Positions 43,104-52,440 of a DNA stretch of 64,000 bases are shown here, one piece after another. Origin of the DNA: Bradyrhizobium nitroreducens (GTDB taxonomy: Bacteria; Pseudomonadota; Alphaproteobacteria; Rhizobiales; Xanthobacteraceae); NCBI RefSeq assembly GCF_002776695.1, contig NZ_LFJC01000003.1, positions 3,627,375 to 3,691,374 on the forward strand. Reading direction: 5' to 3'. The notes below the pieces were generated by a model, which ran no database searches, was not told where the DNA came from, and was given only the letters and a program-made list of their open reading frames with translations. The number at the start of each line of letters is the position of its first letter. The first letter of the stretch is position 1. The position numbers and the translations under genes are program-made.

Positions 43104-44305
43104 GCGCCCAGACTCCGGCTGACGCGCCAACCGTAGACGCTCATGATCGCGCTGGTGAGCAGCGAGATCAGGAGATAGATGCCCATCGTCATGGCGATGA
43201 TCTCGATCGCCTGCCCGGTCTGGCTCAGCGACGTGCCGGCGAACACCGAGACGAGGTCGGGATAGCCGATCGCGACCGCCAGCGACGAGTTCTTGGTGAG
43301 ATTGAGGTACTGGTTGGTCAACGGCGGCACGATGACGCGCATGGCCTGCGGCACGACGACCAGCCGGAGCGTGGCGCCGCGGCTGAGACCGAGCGAGGCC
43401 CCTGCCTCCATCTGCCCCTTGTGGACCGACAGGATTCCGGCGCGCACGATCTCGGCGATGAAGGCAGCGGTATAGGTCGACAGCGCCAGCGTCAGCGCCA
43501 CGAATTCCGGGATGATCCGGGAGCCGCCGGCGAAGTTGAAACCCTTGAGCTGGGGAAGCTCGAAGGTGAACGGCAAGCCGAACACCAGCATGGTGGCGAG
43601 CGGCAGGCCAACGAGCAGACCCAGCACATAGGGCCAGATCCGGATCACCTGCCCCCGCTGAAACAACGCGCGCCGGGCATGAAAACGCAGGGCCAGCGCC
43701 GCGACGATGCCGAACGCCAGCACCACCAGGAATGGCGCCAGGCCGCTGCCGCCGATCGGGCTTGGAATGACGAGGCCGCGATTGCTGATGAAGGCGATCC
43801 CGAGCAGGGAGATGCTCTGGCGCGGATTGGGCAAGGCCGCGAGAACCGCGAGGTACCAGAACAGGATCTGGAACAGCACCGGCAGGTTACGGATGATCTC
43901 GACATAGATCTCGCCGACACGCGACAACAGCCAGTTTGGCGACAGCCGGCACAGCGCGACGATGAAGCCGATCAGCGTGGCGAAGACGATGCCCACCACC
44001 GAGACCACGAGCGTGTTCAGCAGCCCCACCACGAACACGCGCAGGAACGTGTCCGACCCGGTATAGGAGATCAGGGTCTGGTTGACGTCGAAGCCGGCAT
44101 TGTTCCTGAGGAAGCCGAAGCCGGCCGCGATATGCTGGTTTTCAAGGTTGGCGCGGGCATTGGAGACGATCTCATAGCCGATCCAGCCCAGGATCGCCGC
44201 AAAGGCAAGCTGGACGGCGACGCCGTTCCAGCCTGCCTTGCCGCCCAGAATGCGCCTGATCTTCAGCGCGATCTGGGGCGGCGGTTTTCGGGCCTCGGTG
44301 CTCAT
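43100..44305 (-). CDS. aapQ: General L-amino acid ABC transporter, permease AapQ
   Basis: First permease of the Aap importer, 401 residues, the expected length. It has an N-terminal membrane helix and a periplasmic stretch (FDVNQTLISYTGSDTF), then the permease core with EAA-type loop AEIVRAGILSVHKGQMEAGASLGLS. The segment NQYLNLTKNSSLAVAIGYPDLV is characteristic of Aap/Bzt-type permeases. It is downstream of aapJ by 24 bp and translationally coupled to aapM. It forms the heterodimeric membrane channel with AapM. Confidence 0.96.
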   Translation of the reverse strand: MSTEARKPPPQIALKIRRILGGKAGWNGVAVQLAFAAILGWIGYEIVSNARANLENQHIAAGFGFLRNNAGFDVNQTLISYTGSDTFLRVFVVGLLNTLVVSVVGIVFATLIGFIVALCRLSPNWLLSRVGEIYVEIIRNLPVLFQILFWYLAVLAALPNPRQSISLLGIAFISNRGLVIPSPIGGSGLAPFLVVLAFGIVAALALRFHARRALFQRGQVIRIWPYVLGLLVGLPLATMLVFGLPFTFELPQLKGFNFAGGSRIIPEFVALTLALSTYTAAFIAEIVRAGILSVHKGQMEAGASLGLSRGATLRLVVVPQAMRVIVPPLTNQYLNLTKNSSLAVAIGYPDLVSVFAGTSLSQTGQAIEIIAMTMGIYLLISLLTSAIMSVYGWRVSRSLGA

Positions 44306-44329
44306 GCCGCCGCCAGCGGATCAGGGCGA

Positions 44330-45346
44330 TCAGCGGATCGGCGGCGCGTACTGGAGACCGCCCTTGTTCCAGAGATTGTTGAGACCGCGGTTGATGCCGA
44401 GCGGCGAGCCCGCGCCGACATTGCGATCGAACACTTCGCCGTAATTGCCGACCGCCTTCACGATCCGCACCACCCAGTCCTTGGTCAGGCCGAGCTGTTC
44501 GCCGAAATTGCCGTCGGTGCCGAGAACGCGCTTCAACTCGGGATTTTCCAGCTTCGCCTTCTCGTCGACGTTCTTCGAGGTCACGCCGAGTTCTTCGGCG
44601 GTGAGCATCGCGAACAGCGTCCATTTCACGATGTCGAACCACTGGTCGTCGCCATGGCGCACCATCGGGCCAAGCGGCTCCTTCGAGATGATCTCGGGCA
44701 GCACCATGTGGTCGTTGGGATTGGCGAGCTTCAGGCGGTTGGCGTAGAGGCCGGACTGGTCGGTGGTGAAGACGTCGCAGCGCCCGGCTTCATAGGCCTT
44801 GACGGTCTCGTCGTTGGTGCCGAACGCGATCACCTCGTACTTCATGTTGTTGGCCTTGAAGTAGTCGGCGAGATTCTGCTCGGTGGTGGTGCCGGTCTGC
44901 ACGCAGACCGAGGCGCTGTTGAGCTCGAGCGCCGAATTCACCTTGAGCGACTTCTTCACCATGAAGCCCTGCCCGTCATAATAGGTCACGCCGGTGAAGT
45001 TGGCGCCGAGCGAGGTATCGCGCGAGATGGTCCAGGTGGTGTTGCGCGAGAGCACGTCGATCTCGCCGGATTGCAGCGCGGTGAAGCGGTCCTTGGCGGA
45101 CAGCGGCACGTACTTGACCTTGCTCGGATCGTTGAAGATCGCGCCGGCGATTGCCTTGCAGACGTCGACGTCGAGGCCGGTCCAGTTGCCCTTGTCGTCG
45201 GGCGAGGAGAAGCCCGGCAGGCCCTGGCTGACGCCGCAGGACAGCATGCCCCGGTCCTTGACGGTCTTGAGCGTTTGCGCATCGGCGGCTTGGGCGGAGA
45301 GGCCGGCGGCGATAGCAAGGGTGAGAGCCAGGGTTACGCGTTTCAT
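44330..45346 (-). CDS. aapJ: General L-amino acid ABC transporter, substrate-binding protein
   Basis: Periplasmic binding protein of the Aap importer. ATG at 45346 gives 339 residues with a Sec signal peptide (MKRVTLALTLAIAAGLSAQA, cut near ADA/Q). The mature sequence has hallmark segments GMLSCGVSQGLPGFSS, WTGLDVDVCKAIAGAIF, EIDVLSRNTTWTISRD and DWVVRIVKAVGNYGEVFDRN. An in-frame upstream extension lacks a signal-like start and is rejected. It heads the aapJQMP operon. In Rhizobium this system also influences amino acid efflux and symbiosis. Confidence 0.96.
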   Translation of the reverse strand: MKRVTLALTLAIAAGLSAQAADAQTLKTVKDRGMLSCGVSQGLPGFSSPDDKGNWTGLDVDVCKAIAGAIFNDPSKVKYVPLSAKDRFTALQSGEIDVLSRNTTWTISRDTSLGANFTGVTYYDGQGFMVKKSLKVNSALELNSASVCVQTGTTTEQNLADYFKANNMKYEVIAFGTNDETVKAYEAGRCDVFTTDQSGLYANRLKLANPNDHMVLPEIISKEPLGPMVRHGDDQWFDIVKWTLFAMLTAEELGVTSKNVDEKAKLENPELKRVLGTDGNFGEQLGLTKDWVVRIVKAVGNYGEVFDRNVGAGSPLGINRGLNNLWNKGGLQYAPPIR

Positions 45347-45741
45347 GGGCTTTGGGCCTTTCAAAGTCATCTCAAGGAACGTTGTCTCAGGATCATCCCT
45401 GCCGGGCCAGGCGTATGGGCGCCAGCCCTGCAAGAGTCATGCTGAAAAACCTTGCCGAACACTCGCCGATCCCGAGAGGCCATACCTTAATCCCCGCCGC
45501 TGGCGCCCGCCCTCTTGTTTTGGCTGTGGCGCAAGGTTCGGTCAGACGATGGATCGAAGGTCGCGGCAGGCCCCTCAACATGCGGCGACTGAATAGCACC
45601 TGCGCATCACAGAACGACTGGCGTGCCGGGTCAAGGGGTTGACGGGACTCTTCTGTGTTCTGTTATTAACGACAACGGCCATCGGCCGGCCTGCAGGGCG
45701 CCTTCCGCGTCAGGCGGAAACGCGGTTTTGAAAGCAGACGC
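45347..45741. other. Divergent intergenic region between aapJ and metC
   Basis: About 395 bp without a convincing gene on either strand. It must contain the aap operon promoter and the metC promoter. I looked for a sigma-54 site, as nitrogen control would fit, and found no TGGC-N10-TTGC-type match that I trust. No repeat or RNA gene was seen. Confidence 0.4.
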
Positions 45742-46926
45742 ATGGATTCCTCGCACCCCCAAGAGCAGCACGCCGAAACCCGCCTGGTCACCTCGGGCCG
45801 CGACACCAAGGCGCAGAAGGGGTTCGTCAATCCGCCGGTGTTCCATGGCTCGACCGTACTCTATCCGACCGCCGAGGACCTGCACGCCCATCGCGGCGAG
45901 TTCACCTACGGCCGCCACGGTTCCCCCACCACCAAGGCGTTCCAGGAGACGCTGATGGCGCTGGAGGGGCCGCAATGCGCCGGCGTCGGCATCGTCCCCT
46001 CGGGGCTGTCGGCCATCTCCACCACCCTGCTCTCCGTCCTGAAGACGGGCGACCACATTCTGGTCGTCGACAACATCTACCGGCCCTCGCGCAATTTCTG
46101 CAACGGCATGCTCGCCCGCTACGGCGTCGAGACCACCTATTTCGACCCGCTGATCGGCGCCGGCATCGACAAGCTGTTCAAGCCGAACACCCGCGCGGTG
46201 CTGGTGGAGGCGCCGGGCTCACAGTCATTCGAGATGCCGGACATTCGCGTCATCGCCGCCGTCGCGCATGCGCGCGGCGCGCTCGTCATCGACGACAACA
46301 CCTGGGCGACGCCGCTCTATCACCGCTCGCTTGAACAGGGCGTCGACATCAGCATGCAGGCCGCCACTAAATATATCGGCGGCCATTCCGACATCATGTT
46401 CGGCACCATCTCCGCCAATGCCAAGACCTGGCCGACAGTCGCCGAAGGCATCCGTCTGCTCGGCGTCTGCGCCGGTCCCGACGACGTCTTTCTCGCGCTC
46501 CGCGGCCTGCGCACGCTGTCGGTACGGCTGGCGCAGCATCATCGCTCCGGCCTCGACATGGCGCGCTGGCTCGCTGCTAGACCCGAGGTCGCACGCGTGC
46601 TGCATCCGGGCCTGGAGACCGATCCCGGTCACGCCATCTGGAAGCGCGACTTCACCGGCGCATCCGGCCTGTTCAGCATCGTGCTGAAGCCGGCGCCGCA
46701 GAAGGCCGTCGACACCATGCTCAACACGCTCAAGCTGTTCGGCATGGGCTTCTCCTGGGGCGGCTTCGAGAGCCTTGCGATTCCCTTCGATTGTGACGCC
46801 TATCGTACGGCGACCAAGTGGTCGCCGGGTGGCCCGACCCTGCGCCTGCACATCGGGCTCGAGAGCACCGACGACCTCAAGGCCGACCTCGATCGCGGCT
46901 TTGCTGCCCTCAAAGCGGCAATGTGA
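45742..46926 (+). CDS. metC: Cystathionine beta-lyase
   Basis: A PLP enzyme of the Cys/Met metabolism family that splits cystathionine to homocysteine, pyruvate and ammonia in methionine synthesis. It has 394 residues. The PLP lysine is K210 in MQAATKYIGGHSD, with the conserved FTYGRHGSPTTKAFQETL substrate region near 53-71 and D185 in VIDDNTWATP binding the pyridine ring. The conserved tail WSPGGPTLRLHIGLES supports MetC over cystathionine gamma-synthase. It stands alone on the plus strand, followed by the Na/Pi transporter 175 bp later. Confidence 0.93.
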   Translation: MDSSHPQEQHAETRLVTSGRDTKAQKGFVNPPVFHGSTVLYPTAEDLHAHRGEFTYGRHGSPTTKAFQETLMALEGPQCAGVGIVPSGLSAISTTLLSVLKTGDHILVVDNIYRPSRNFCNGMLARYGVETTYFDPLIGAGIDKLFKPNTRAVLVEAPGSQSFEMPDIRVIAAVAHARGALVIDDNTWATPLYHRSLEQGVDISMQAATKYIGGHSDIMFGTISANAKTWPTVAEGIRLLGVCAGPDDVFLALRGLRTLSVRLAQHHRSGLDMARWLAARPEVARVLHPGLETDPGHAIWKRDFTGASGLFSIVLKPAPQKAVDTMLNTLKLFGMGFSWGGFESLAIPFDCDAYRTATKWSPGGPTLRLHIGLESTDDLKADLDRGFAALKAAM

Positions 46927-47101
46927 GCCTGCTCACAGGGCATTGCGCCTGCGCACGCGCCACCGCGCGCCCGGGGACGCGCGTGTGCGCCGGGGGAACG
47001 TGAGCCACCTGTAGACGTTAACGCCGACGCGCCAACAAAAGGTTTGATCCTCAAGCATTTGGCGCTAGCCTCACCAATCGACTCTCGTCCGGACACGGAG
47101 C

Positions 47102-48793
47102 ATGGGAACGTTGGTACTGCTCGATCTGATGGGCGGCGTGGCGCTGTTGCTGTGGGGCCTGCACATGGTCCACAGCGGGATTCTGCGCGCCTTCGGTCCC
47201 GACCTCAGGCGGCTGCTCGGCAAGGCGCTGAGCAACCGCGTCAGCGCCTTCGCCGCCGGCCTCGGGCTCACCGCCCTGCTCCAGAGCAGCACGGCGACCG
47301 CCCTGATCACCAGCTCGTTCGCGGCAGAGGGTCTTGTCAGCCTCGCCGCCGCGCTCGCCATCATGCTCGGGGCCAATGTCGGCACGACGCTGATCGTGCA
47401 GGTGCTGTCGTTCAACATCGCGGCCGTTGCGCCGGTCCTGTTCGTGCTCGGCCTCGTCGCGTTTCGCTCCGGCCCGCGCTCGCGGATCAAGGACATCGGC
47501 CGCGTCTGCATCGGCCTCGGCCTGATGCTCCTCTCGCTGCACATCCTGCTCGACACGCTGGCGCCGGCCGAGAACGCGCCCGGCGTGCGCGTCGTGATGT
47601 CGGCCATCACGGGCGATCCGGTCCTGTGCATCGTCATCGCCGCCCTCGTCACCTGGGCCGTGCATTCGAGCGTCGCCAGCGTGCTCTTGATCATGTCGCT
47701 GGCCTATTCGCAGTTCATCACGCCCTACGCGGCGCTGGCGCTGGTGCTCGGGGCCAATCTCGGCAGCGCCATCAATCCGGTGTTCGAGGGCGCCAAGCGC
47801 GACGATCCCGCGAGCTATCGCCTGCCGGTCGGCAACCTCGTCAACCGCGTCGTCGGGATTGCGCTCGTCCTGCCCTTCCTGAGCACCATCGCCGAGCACA
47901 TGCATGCCTGGCAGCCCGATCTCGCCAGGATGACGGCAGCTTTCCACATCGCCTTCAATGTCGGCACCGCCGTCGTCTTCATCGGCCTGCTCGACACCAT
48001 GTCGCGCCTGCTCACCCGCCTCTTGCCGGATCGCGTGCAGGAGGCCGACCCGGCCCGGCCGCGCTATCTCGACGAGACCGCGCTGGAAACACCGTCGCTG
48101 GCGCTCGCCGACGCCGCCCGCGAGACGCTGCGCATGGGCGATCTCGTCGAGGTCATGCTGCGCAAGGTGATGGCCGCGATGATGACGGGCGACCGTGCGC
48201 TGGTCGACCAGGTCTCGAAGATGGACAATCTCGTCGACGGTCTCGACGAGGCCATCAAGCTTTACGTGACCAAGCTGATGCGGGGCAGCCTCGACGAGAG
48301 CGAAGGACGGCGCGCGATGGAGATCATCTCCTTCGCCATCAACCTCGAGCATATCGGCGACATCATCGACAAGAGCCTGAGCGAGCTCGCCACCAAGAAG
48401 ATCAAGCGGCGCTTCCAGTTCTCGGCGGAAGGGGCCGACGAGCTCGCTGCCTTCCACAAGCGCACGATGGACTCGCTGCGGATCGCGTTCGGCGTGTTCA
48501 TGTCGGGCGATGCCAACGAGGCGCGCAAGCTGCTGGTGGAGAAGACGGCGCTGCGCAACACCGAGCTCGCCGCGGTGGAGCGGCATCTCGATCGCCTGCG
48601 CGAGGGCCGTCCCGAAACCATCGAAACCACCTCACTGCATCTCGACGTGCTGCGTGACCTCAGGCGCATCCATTCGCACATCTGCTCGGTCGCCTACCCC
48701 GTGCTGGATGCGGCCGGCGTGCCTTATCGCCGGACCGAGGCGGAGACGGCCGCCGTGCCCGCATCTGGCACGGCCTCGGCAATGCCGCGCTGA
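47102..48793 (+). CDS. Na/Pi cotransporter family protein with PhoU-like domain
   Basis: A 563-residue protein of the NptA/YjbB type, linked to sodium-coupled phosphate transport (export in E. coli YjbB). The N-terminal ~310 residues hold two inverted transport repeats. The first contains the QSSTATALITSSF motif (near 61-73) and the second VHSSVASVLLIMS (near 188). The C-terminal third (about 345-545) is a helical PhoU-like domain with regularly spaced acidic residues (INLEHIGDIIDKSLSEL). The protein follows metC. ACGGAG lies just before the ATG. It converges on the EamA gene, with only five bases between stops. Confidence 0.93.
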   Translation: MGTLVLLDLMGGVALLLWGLHMVHSGILRAFGPDLRRLLGKALSNRVSAFAAGLGLTALLQSSTATALITSSFAAEGLVSLAAALAIMLGANVGTTLIVQVLSFNIAAVAPVLFVLGLVAFRSGPRSRIKDIGRVCIGLGLMLLSLHILLDTLAPAENAPGVRVVMSAITGDPVLCIVIAALVTWAVHSSVASVLLIMSLAYSQFITPYAALALVLGANLGSAINPVFEGAKRDDPASYRLPVGNLVNRVVGIALVLPFLSTIAEHMHAWQPDLARMTAAFHIAFNVGTAVVFIGLLDTMSRLLTRLLPDRVQEADPARPRYLDETALETPSLALADAARETLRMGDLVEVMLRKVMAAMMTGDRALVDQVSKMDNLVDGLDEAIKLYVTKLMRGSLDESEGRRAMEIISFAINLEHIGDIIDKSLSELATKKIKRRFQFSAEGADELAAFHKRTMDSLRIAFGVFMSGDANEARKLLVEKTALRNTELAAVERHLDRLREGRPETIETTSLHLDVLRDLRRIHSHICSVAYPVLDAAGVPYRRTEAETAAVPASGTASAMPR

Positions 48794-48798
48794 GGCAA

Positions 48799-49659
48799 TC
48801 AAGCCGGCCGCGTGCGCGGCTTGATCTGCGTGAGCGCGACACCGGAGATCGCAAGCAGCCCGCCGACGATCAGCTTCGGCGTCATGCGCTCGCCCAGGAA
48901 CAACACGCTCGACATCAGCGCAAACACCGGGAGCAGCAGGCCGAAGGGGGCGACGCGCCCCATCGAGCAGCGAGCGATCAGCCAGAACCACAGGCTGAAC
49001 CCGACGATACCGCCGATGAAGATCGTGTAGGCGAGCGCCAGCCAGCCACGTCCGTCTGCGGTGACGAGGCTCGCCATCTGCCCGTATTCGAGCAGCAACG
49101 ACATCACCAAGACTTGCGGGACGGTGAGTAACGACGACCAGCCCATCAACATCAGGGGATCGAACGGCCCATAACGCTTCGTCAGGACATTGGACACCGC
49201 GAACGCGAATGCTGCCCCGACCACGAGCAGCAACGGCAACGCATCTCCCGAAAGCCCGGGCCCTGCCGCCAGCACGACGACGCCGACGAAGGCCAGCACC
49301 ACGCCACCCGACGTGACGAGAGACGGCCTCTCCGCGAGCAGCGGCCAGGCCAGCAGCACGGTGAAGGGCGTGGCGAGTTGGTAGGCAACGGCCGACATGC
49401 TGCCCGAGCCGAGCCCAAGACCGACATAGAACAGTCCGAAGTTCAGCCCGCCCAGGAACAGCGAAATCGCCGTGATCGGCCCAAGCTGCTGACGCGTGGG
49501 CCTTGCGACGAACGGTACCAGCAGCAGGGCGATGACCAGGAAGCGCAGCGCGAGAAAGAACAGCGGCGGAAACTCGCTCACGCCGACCTTGATCGCGACG
49601 AACTGGTAGCCCCAGAGCAAGGGAACGGCGACGGCGCAGACGATCTGGATGGCAGACAT
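48799..49659 (-). CDS. DMT-family (EamA) exporter
   Basis: A ten-helix drug/metabolite transporter of 286 residues with two EamA repeats. The first begins VCAVAVPLLWGYQFVAIKVG and the second is marked by AFAFAVSNVLTKRYGPFDP and LGERMTPKLIVGGLLAISGV. GGGAGC precedes ATG 49659. It lies 74 bp downstream of a TetR regulator on the same strand and is very likely its target. EamA proteins export amino acids, sugars or purine-like metabolites; the substrate is not evident. Confidence 0.93.
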   Translation of the reverse strand: MSAIQIVCAVAVPLLWGYQFVAIKVGVSEFPPLFFLALRFLVIALLLVPFVARPTRQQLGPITAISLFLGGLNFGLFYVGLGLGSGSMSAVAYQLATPFTVLLAWPLLAERPSLVTSGGVVLAFVGVVVLAAGPGLSGDALPLLLVVGAAFAFAVSNVLTKRYGPFDPLMLMGWSSLLTVPQVLVMSLLLEYGQMASLVTADGRGWLALAYTIFIGGIVGFSLWFWLIARCSMGRVAPFGLLLPVFALMSSVLFLGERMTPKLIVGGLLAISGVALTQIKPRTRPA

Positions 49660-49733
49660 CGCTTTCAGCTCCCTTCAAGACCAAACAGTCCAGATATAGA
49701 CGCGCCAAGGAACGGACGCGTCCATGAAATTGC

Positions 49734-50348
49734 TCATCTGATGAAGCAATCGAGAAGCGCATCGGCAGTCGCTTGCGACGCGGCCCGTGCCGGCGCCGTC
49801 TTGCCGGTCACTCGCAGCCCTTCGACGAAGCAAACGAGAATGCGCGCGGCGCTCGCGGGCTCGACACCATCGGCCAGCTTCCCCGCAGCCTTCGCGCGGG
49901 AGAGCGCATCCGCCACCCTGCCCTCCATCGCCTTGAAGAAGCTCGCGACGCGACGGCAGACTTCCGCATCCTTGCCGGCCAGTTCCATGGCGGTGGCCAC
50001 CAACAGGCAGCCGCGCCGGCCATTGGCCCCGCTGGTACGCTCGACATAGCCGGCAAGATGAGTCCTGAGGCCGTCGACCGGGTCTTTGCGCGGGTCGAAC
50101 TCGAAGTCAATCCGCGCCAGGGCATCGGCAATGTAGCGATCAAGCGCACGCAGGAAGAGCGAATGCTTGTCGCCGAATGCCGCATAAAGGCTGCCGCGCG
50201 AGAGTTTCGTCGCCCGAAGCAGGTCCGGCAGCGCCGTGCCGTGATAGCCGCGCGACCAGAACACATCCATCGCACGCTCGACCGCAGCCTCCACGTCGAA
50301 AGCTCGGGGCCGCCCGCGGGGCAATTGCACTCGGGATTGCTGGTGCAT
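49734..50348 (-). CDS. TetR/AcrR-family transcriptional regulator
   Basis: A 204-residue repressor-type regulator. The N-terminal helix-turn-helix (about 15-60) reads DVEAAVERAMDVFWSRGYHGTALPDLL, then LSRGSLYAAFGDKHSLFLRAL, here in separate parts. The C-terminal ligand domain contains a single cysteine within RRGCLLVATAMELA, a region where NemR-like and AcuR-like relatives sense electrophiles or small acids. It precedes the EamA exporter gene, and a perfect ten-base palindrome lies just upstream of its own start. Autoregulation together with the exporter is likely. Confidence 0.93.
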   Translation of the reverse strand: MHQQSRVQLPRGRPRAFDVEAAVERAMDVFWSRGYHGTALPDLLRATKLSRGSLYAAFGDKHSLFLRALDRYIADALARIDFEFDPRKDPVDGLRTHLAGYVERTSGANGRRGCLLVATAMELAGKDAEVCRRVASFFKAMEGRVADALSRAKAAGKLADGVEPASAARILVCFVEGLRVTGKTAPARAASQATADALLDCFIR

Positions 50349-50360
50349 GCCTATATATGA

Positions 50361-50370
50361 ACCGATCGGT
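50361..50370. promoter_or_regulatory. Probable TetR-family operator
   Basis: ACCGATCGGT is a perfect ten-base palindrome 12 bases upstream of the TetR gene's ATG. It is flanked by AT-rich sequence (ATATATGA and CTTTAAAT) that could be promoter. GACCG/CGGTC half-sites are typical for this regulator family, so it is the best candidate operator for the regulator-exporter pair. Confidence 0.65.
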
Positions 50371-50443
50371 CTTTAAATGGCAAGCATCATTCTTGGAGCA
50401 GGTTCGAGAGGACCTTGAGAGGCCTGCGTCTTGCTACCGCGGC

Positions 50444-50782
50444 TCAACGATCCAGCGTCTTCGAGGCCTTGCCGCGGTTCTTGAGGATCAGCATGATGTT
50501 GCGGATGTAGATCACCGTCGCCAGCGATTGTCCGAGGATGATGACCGGCTCGCGCTTCACGACGCCGTAGACCAGCGTCATCAGGCCGCCGCCCATCGAG
50601 CAGAACCAGAAAGCCATCGGCACCACGCTGTTGCCGGCGCGCTCGCTCGCGATCCACTGCACCAGGAAGCGCGCGGTGAAGAACAGCTGCGCGACGAGGC
50701 CGAATGCCAGCCAGAAATCGAACTTGGCGACGAAGACGTCGTAGAGATAGTTGCTCAGCGCCTGACCGTATTGGATGATCAT
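50444..50782 (-). CDS. Small LpxB-N-terminal-like membrane protein
   Basis: A 112-residue protein of the lipid-A-disaccharide synthase N-terminal (LAB_N) type, with three or four membrane helices. The segments FWLAFGLVAQLFFTARFLVQWIASE, PMAFWFCSMGGGLMTLVYG and REPVIILGQSLATVIYIRNI are typical. Such proteins accompany GT2 enzymes that load sugars onto polyprenyl phosphate; the RgtE/RgtF pair of Rhizobium is the precedent I have in mind. The ATG overlaps the GT2 stop by four bases, showing tight coupling. A flippase or stabilising role is inferred. Confidence 0.88.
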   Translation of the reverse strand: MIIQYGQALSNYLYDVFVAKFDFWLAFGLVAQLFFTARFLVQWIASERAGNSVVPMAFWFCSMGGGLMTLVYGVVKREPVIILGQSLATVIYIRNIMLILKNRGKASKTLDR

Positions 50783-51549
50783 GCGTTCACCTCGGTCACT
50801 TCTGGCGTCGGCTTCTTGCGGCGGATCAGCCACCACACGCCGACAAGATCCATGATTCCGATCCACAGCCGGTCGAAGAAGCCGTAGTTCGAGACGCCGG
50901 AATGGCGCGGCCGGTCGATCACGTCGACATAGGCGATGTCGTAGCCTTCGCGGCGGACCAGCGCCGGCAGGAAGCGATGCAGCCCGTCGAAATAGGGCAT
51001 CATCAGGAAGACCTCGCGCCGGAATGCCTTCAGCCCGCAGCCGGTATCCCGCGTGCCGTCCTTCAGGATGGCGTTACGGACGCCGTTCGCCACGCGCGAC
51101 TGGAATTTCTTGAAGCCGGTATCCTTGCGTCCCACACGCTGCCCCGCTGCGAGGCCGACGCGCCCTGCTCCCTTCTCGACCGCGGAGATCAGGTCGGGCA
51201 GAAAGGCCGGATTGTTCTGGCCGTCGCCGTCGAGGGTCGCCACGATCACCCCGCGCGCGGCGCGCACGCCGCTGCGCACGGCCGCGGATTGGCCGCCCGA
51301 TCGGGCATGGCGGAGCTGACGCAGATTGCTCCGCTGCGCCATGATGGCCGCAAGCCGTTCGCCGGTTGCATCGGTCGAGCCGTCGTTGACGTAGATGATC
51401 TCATAAGCCCAGCGCCCATCGAGTGCCGCGTCGATCTCCGCGATCAGCGGCGCGATGTTGTCGGCTTCGTTGCGCACGGGAACGACGATGGAAACCGAAG
51501 GCGGGGAAACCGGCTGGGACGTCGACAAATCAAGGCTCGTGGTTGGCAT
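50779..51549 (-). CDS. GT2 glycosyltransferase, polyprenyl-phosphate sugar synthase-like
   Basis: A 256-residue dolichol-phosphate-mannose-synthase-type enzyme that should transfer a sugar from a nucleotide donor to undecaprenyl or dodecaprenyl phosphate at the inner membrane. The GT2 motifs are intact: SIVVPVRNEADNIAPLI, YVNDGSTDAT and the metal-binding DGDGQN, with GLKAFRREVF further on. A single hydrophobic segment near the C-terminus (LWIGIMDLVGVWWLI) anchors it. It lies between the PAP2 gene and the LAB_N gene. The sugar may be mannose or galacturonate, judged from Bradyrhizobium/Rhizobium lipid A chemistry. Confidence 0.92.
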   Translation of the reverse strand: MPTTSLDLSTSQPVSPPSVSIVVPVRNEADNIAPLIAEIDAALDGRWAYEIIYVNDGSTDATGERLAAIMAQRSNLRQLRHARSGGQSAAVRSGVRAARGVIVATLDGDGQNNPAFLPDLISAVEKGAGRVGLAAGQRVGRKDTGFKKFQSRVANGVRNAILKDGTRDTGCGLKAFRREVFLMMPYFDGLHRFLPALVRREGYDIAYVDVIDRPRHSGVSNYGFFDRLWIGIMDLVGVWWLIRRKKPTPEVTEVNA

Positions 51550-51593
51550 TGGCCTGCCCCTGGGGAACCAAGGGCCACGGCAGGCAGCCGCTT

Positions 51594-52439
51594 TTATGGG
51601 GCGGATGCCCCGTGGGCAACCCTTTTGAGGCGGCCCGAGACCGCCCCCGGAAGCGGCACGATGGTGCCGTCGGCACGGATGGCAAAGCCGAGCCGCCTAG
51701 CCGCGAACCAGTAGCGGACTGCCATGGCGCCGACCATGCCGACCAGGGCGCCGGCCACGACGTCGCTCGGGTGATGCGCAACCAGCACCAGCCGCGTCAG
51801 CAAGATCACGATTGCGTAAGTGAACATGAACATGCGCAGGCGCGGCCACAATGCCGATACCGCAAACGCCAGGGCGAACGCTGCCACGGCATGGCCCGAC
51901 GGCAGACTGGCATAGGCCCCGGATCCCTCGAACGGTACGAAGTTGAACGGATTGGGCTTGCCACCAACGAACGGACGTCCGCGACCGATGACATATTTCA
52001 AGATCTCGGCAACGAATGCCGATACGGCAATCGACAGAAACACGAACTGCAGCCGCGTGCCGAGCCCGAGCAGCAGCGCGCGTCGTGTGCCGTGCAGCCC
52101 TGCCGCAACGAGCGCCAGCACCACAAGCGCAGCTCCCAGCGCGATGAGCAGATACTCGTCCTTGCCGAAATCGGTGAGGATGCGGATCGGCCACAGGCTC
52201 GGCGTGCCGCGCGCCGGCATCAGCTGGATCTCGGTCTGGTCGAAGGCGACCATCAGCACGATGACGAGGGCCGCACCCGCCGCGCTGAGCCACAGTGAAT
52301 GCCGCGCCAGCTTTCGGGCGGCCTCGGCGCGGCGCGAATGCGAGGGCGTGCGAACCAGCTGCGCCAGCGCGCGGCGCGACACGGCGAGCAATTGCGTAGG
52401 ATAGCCCGGACGCGGGGCGGGTCTGCTCAAGGCCGACAT
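51594..52439 (-). CDS. PAP2-family phosphatase
   Basis: A 281-residue membrane phosphatase with all three PAP2 signatures: KYVIGRGRP (148-156), PSGH (180-183) and RLVLVAHHPSDVVAG (216-230). Five to six membrane helices are visible. In this context it could remove phosphate from lipid A, as LpxE/LpxF do, or recycle polyprenyl diphosphate. The sequence alone does not separate these. It starts one base after the GT39 gene's stop codon, so both are in one operon. Confidence 0.92.
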   Translation of the reverse strand: MSALSRPAPRPGYPTQLLAVSRRALAQLVRTPSHSRRAEAARKLARHSLWLSAAGAALVIVLMVAFDQTEIQLMPARGTPSLWPIRILTDFGKDEYLLIALGAALVVLALVAAGLHGTRRALLLGLGTRLQFVFLSIAVSAFVAEILKYVIGRGRPFVGGKPNPFNFVPFEGSGAYASLPSGHAVAAFALAFAVSALWPRLRMFMFTYAIVILLTRLVLVAHHPSDVVAGALVGMVGAMAVRYWFAARRLGFAIRADGTIVPLPGAVSGRLKRVAHGASAP

Positions 52440-52440
52440 T

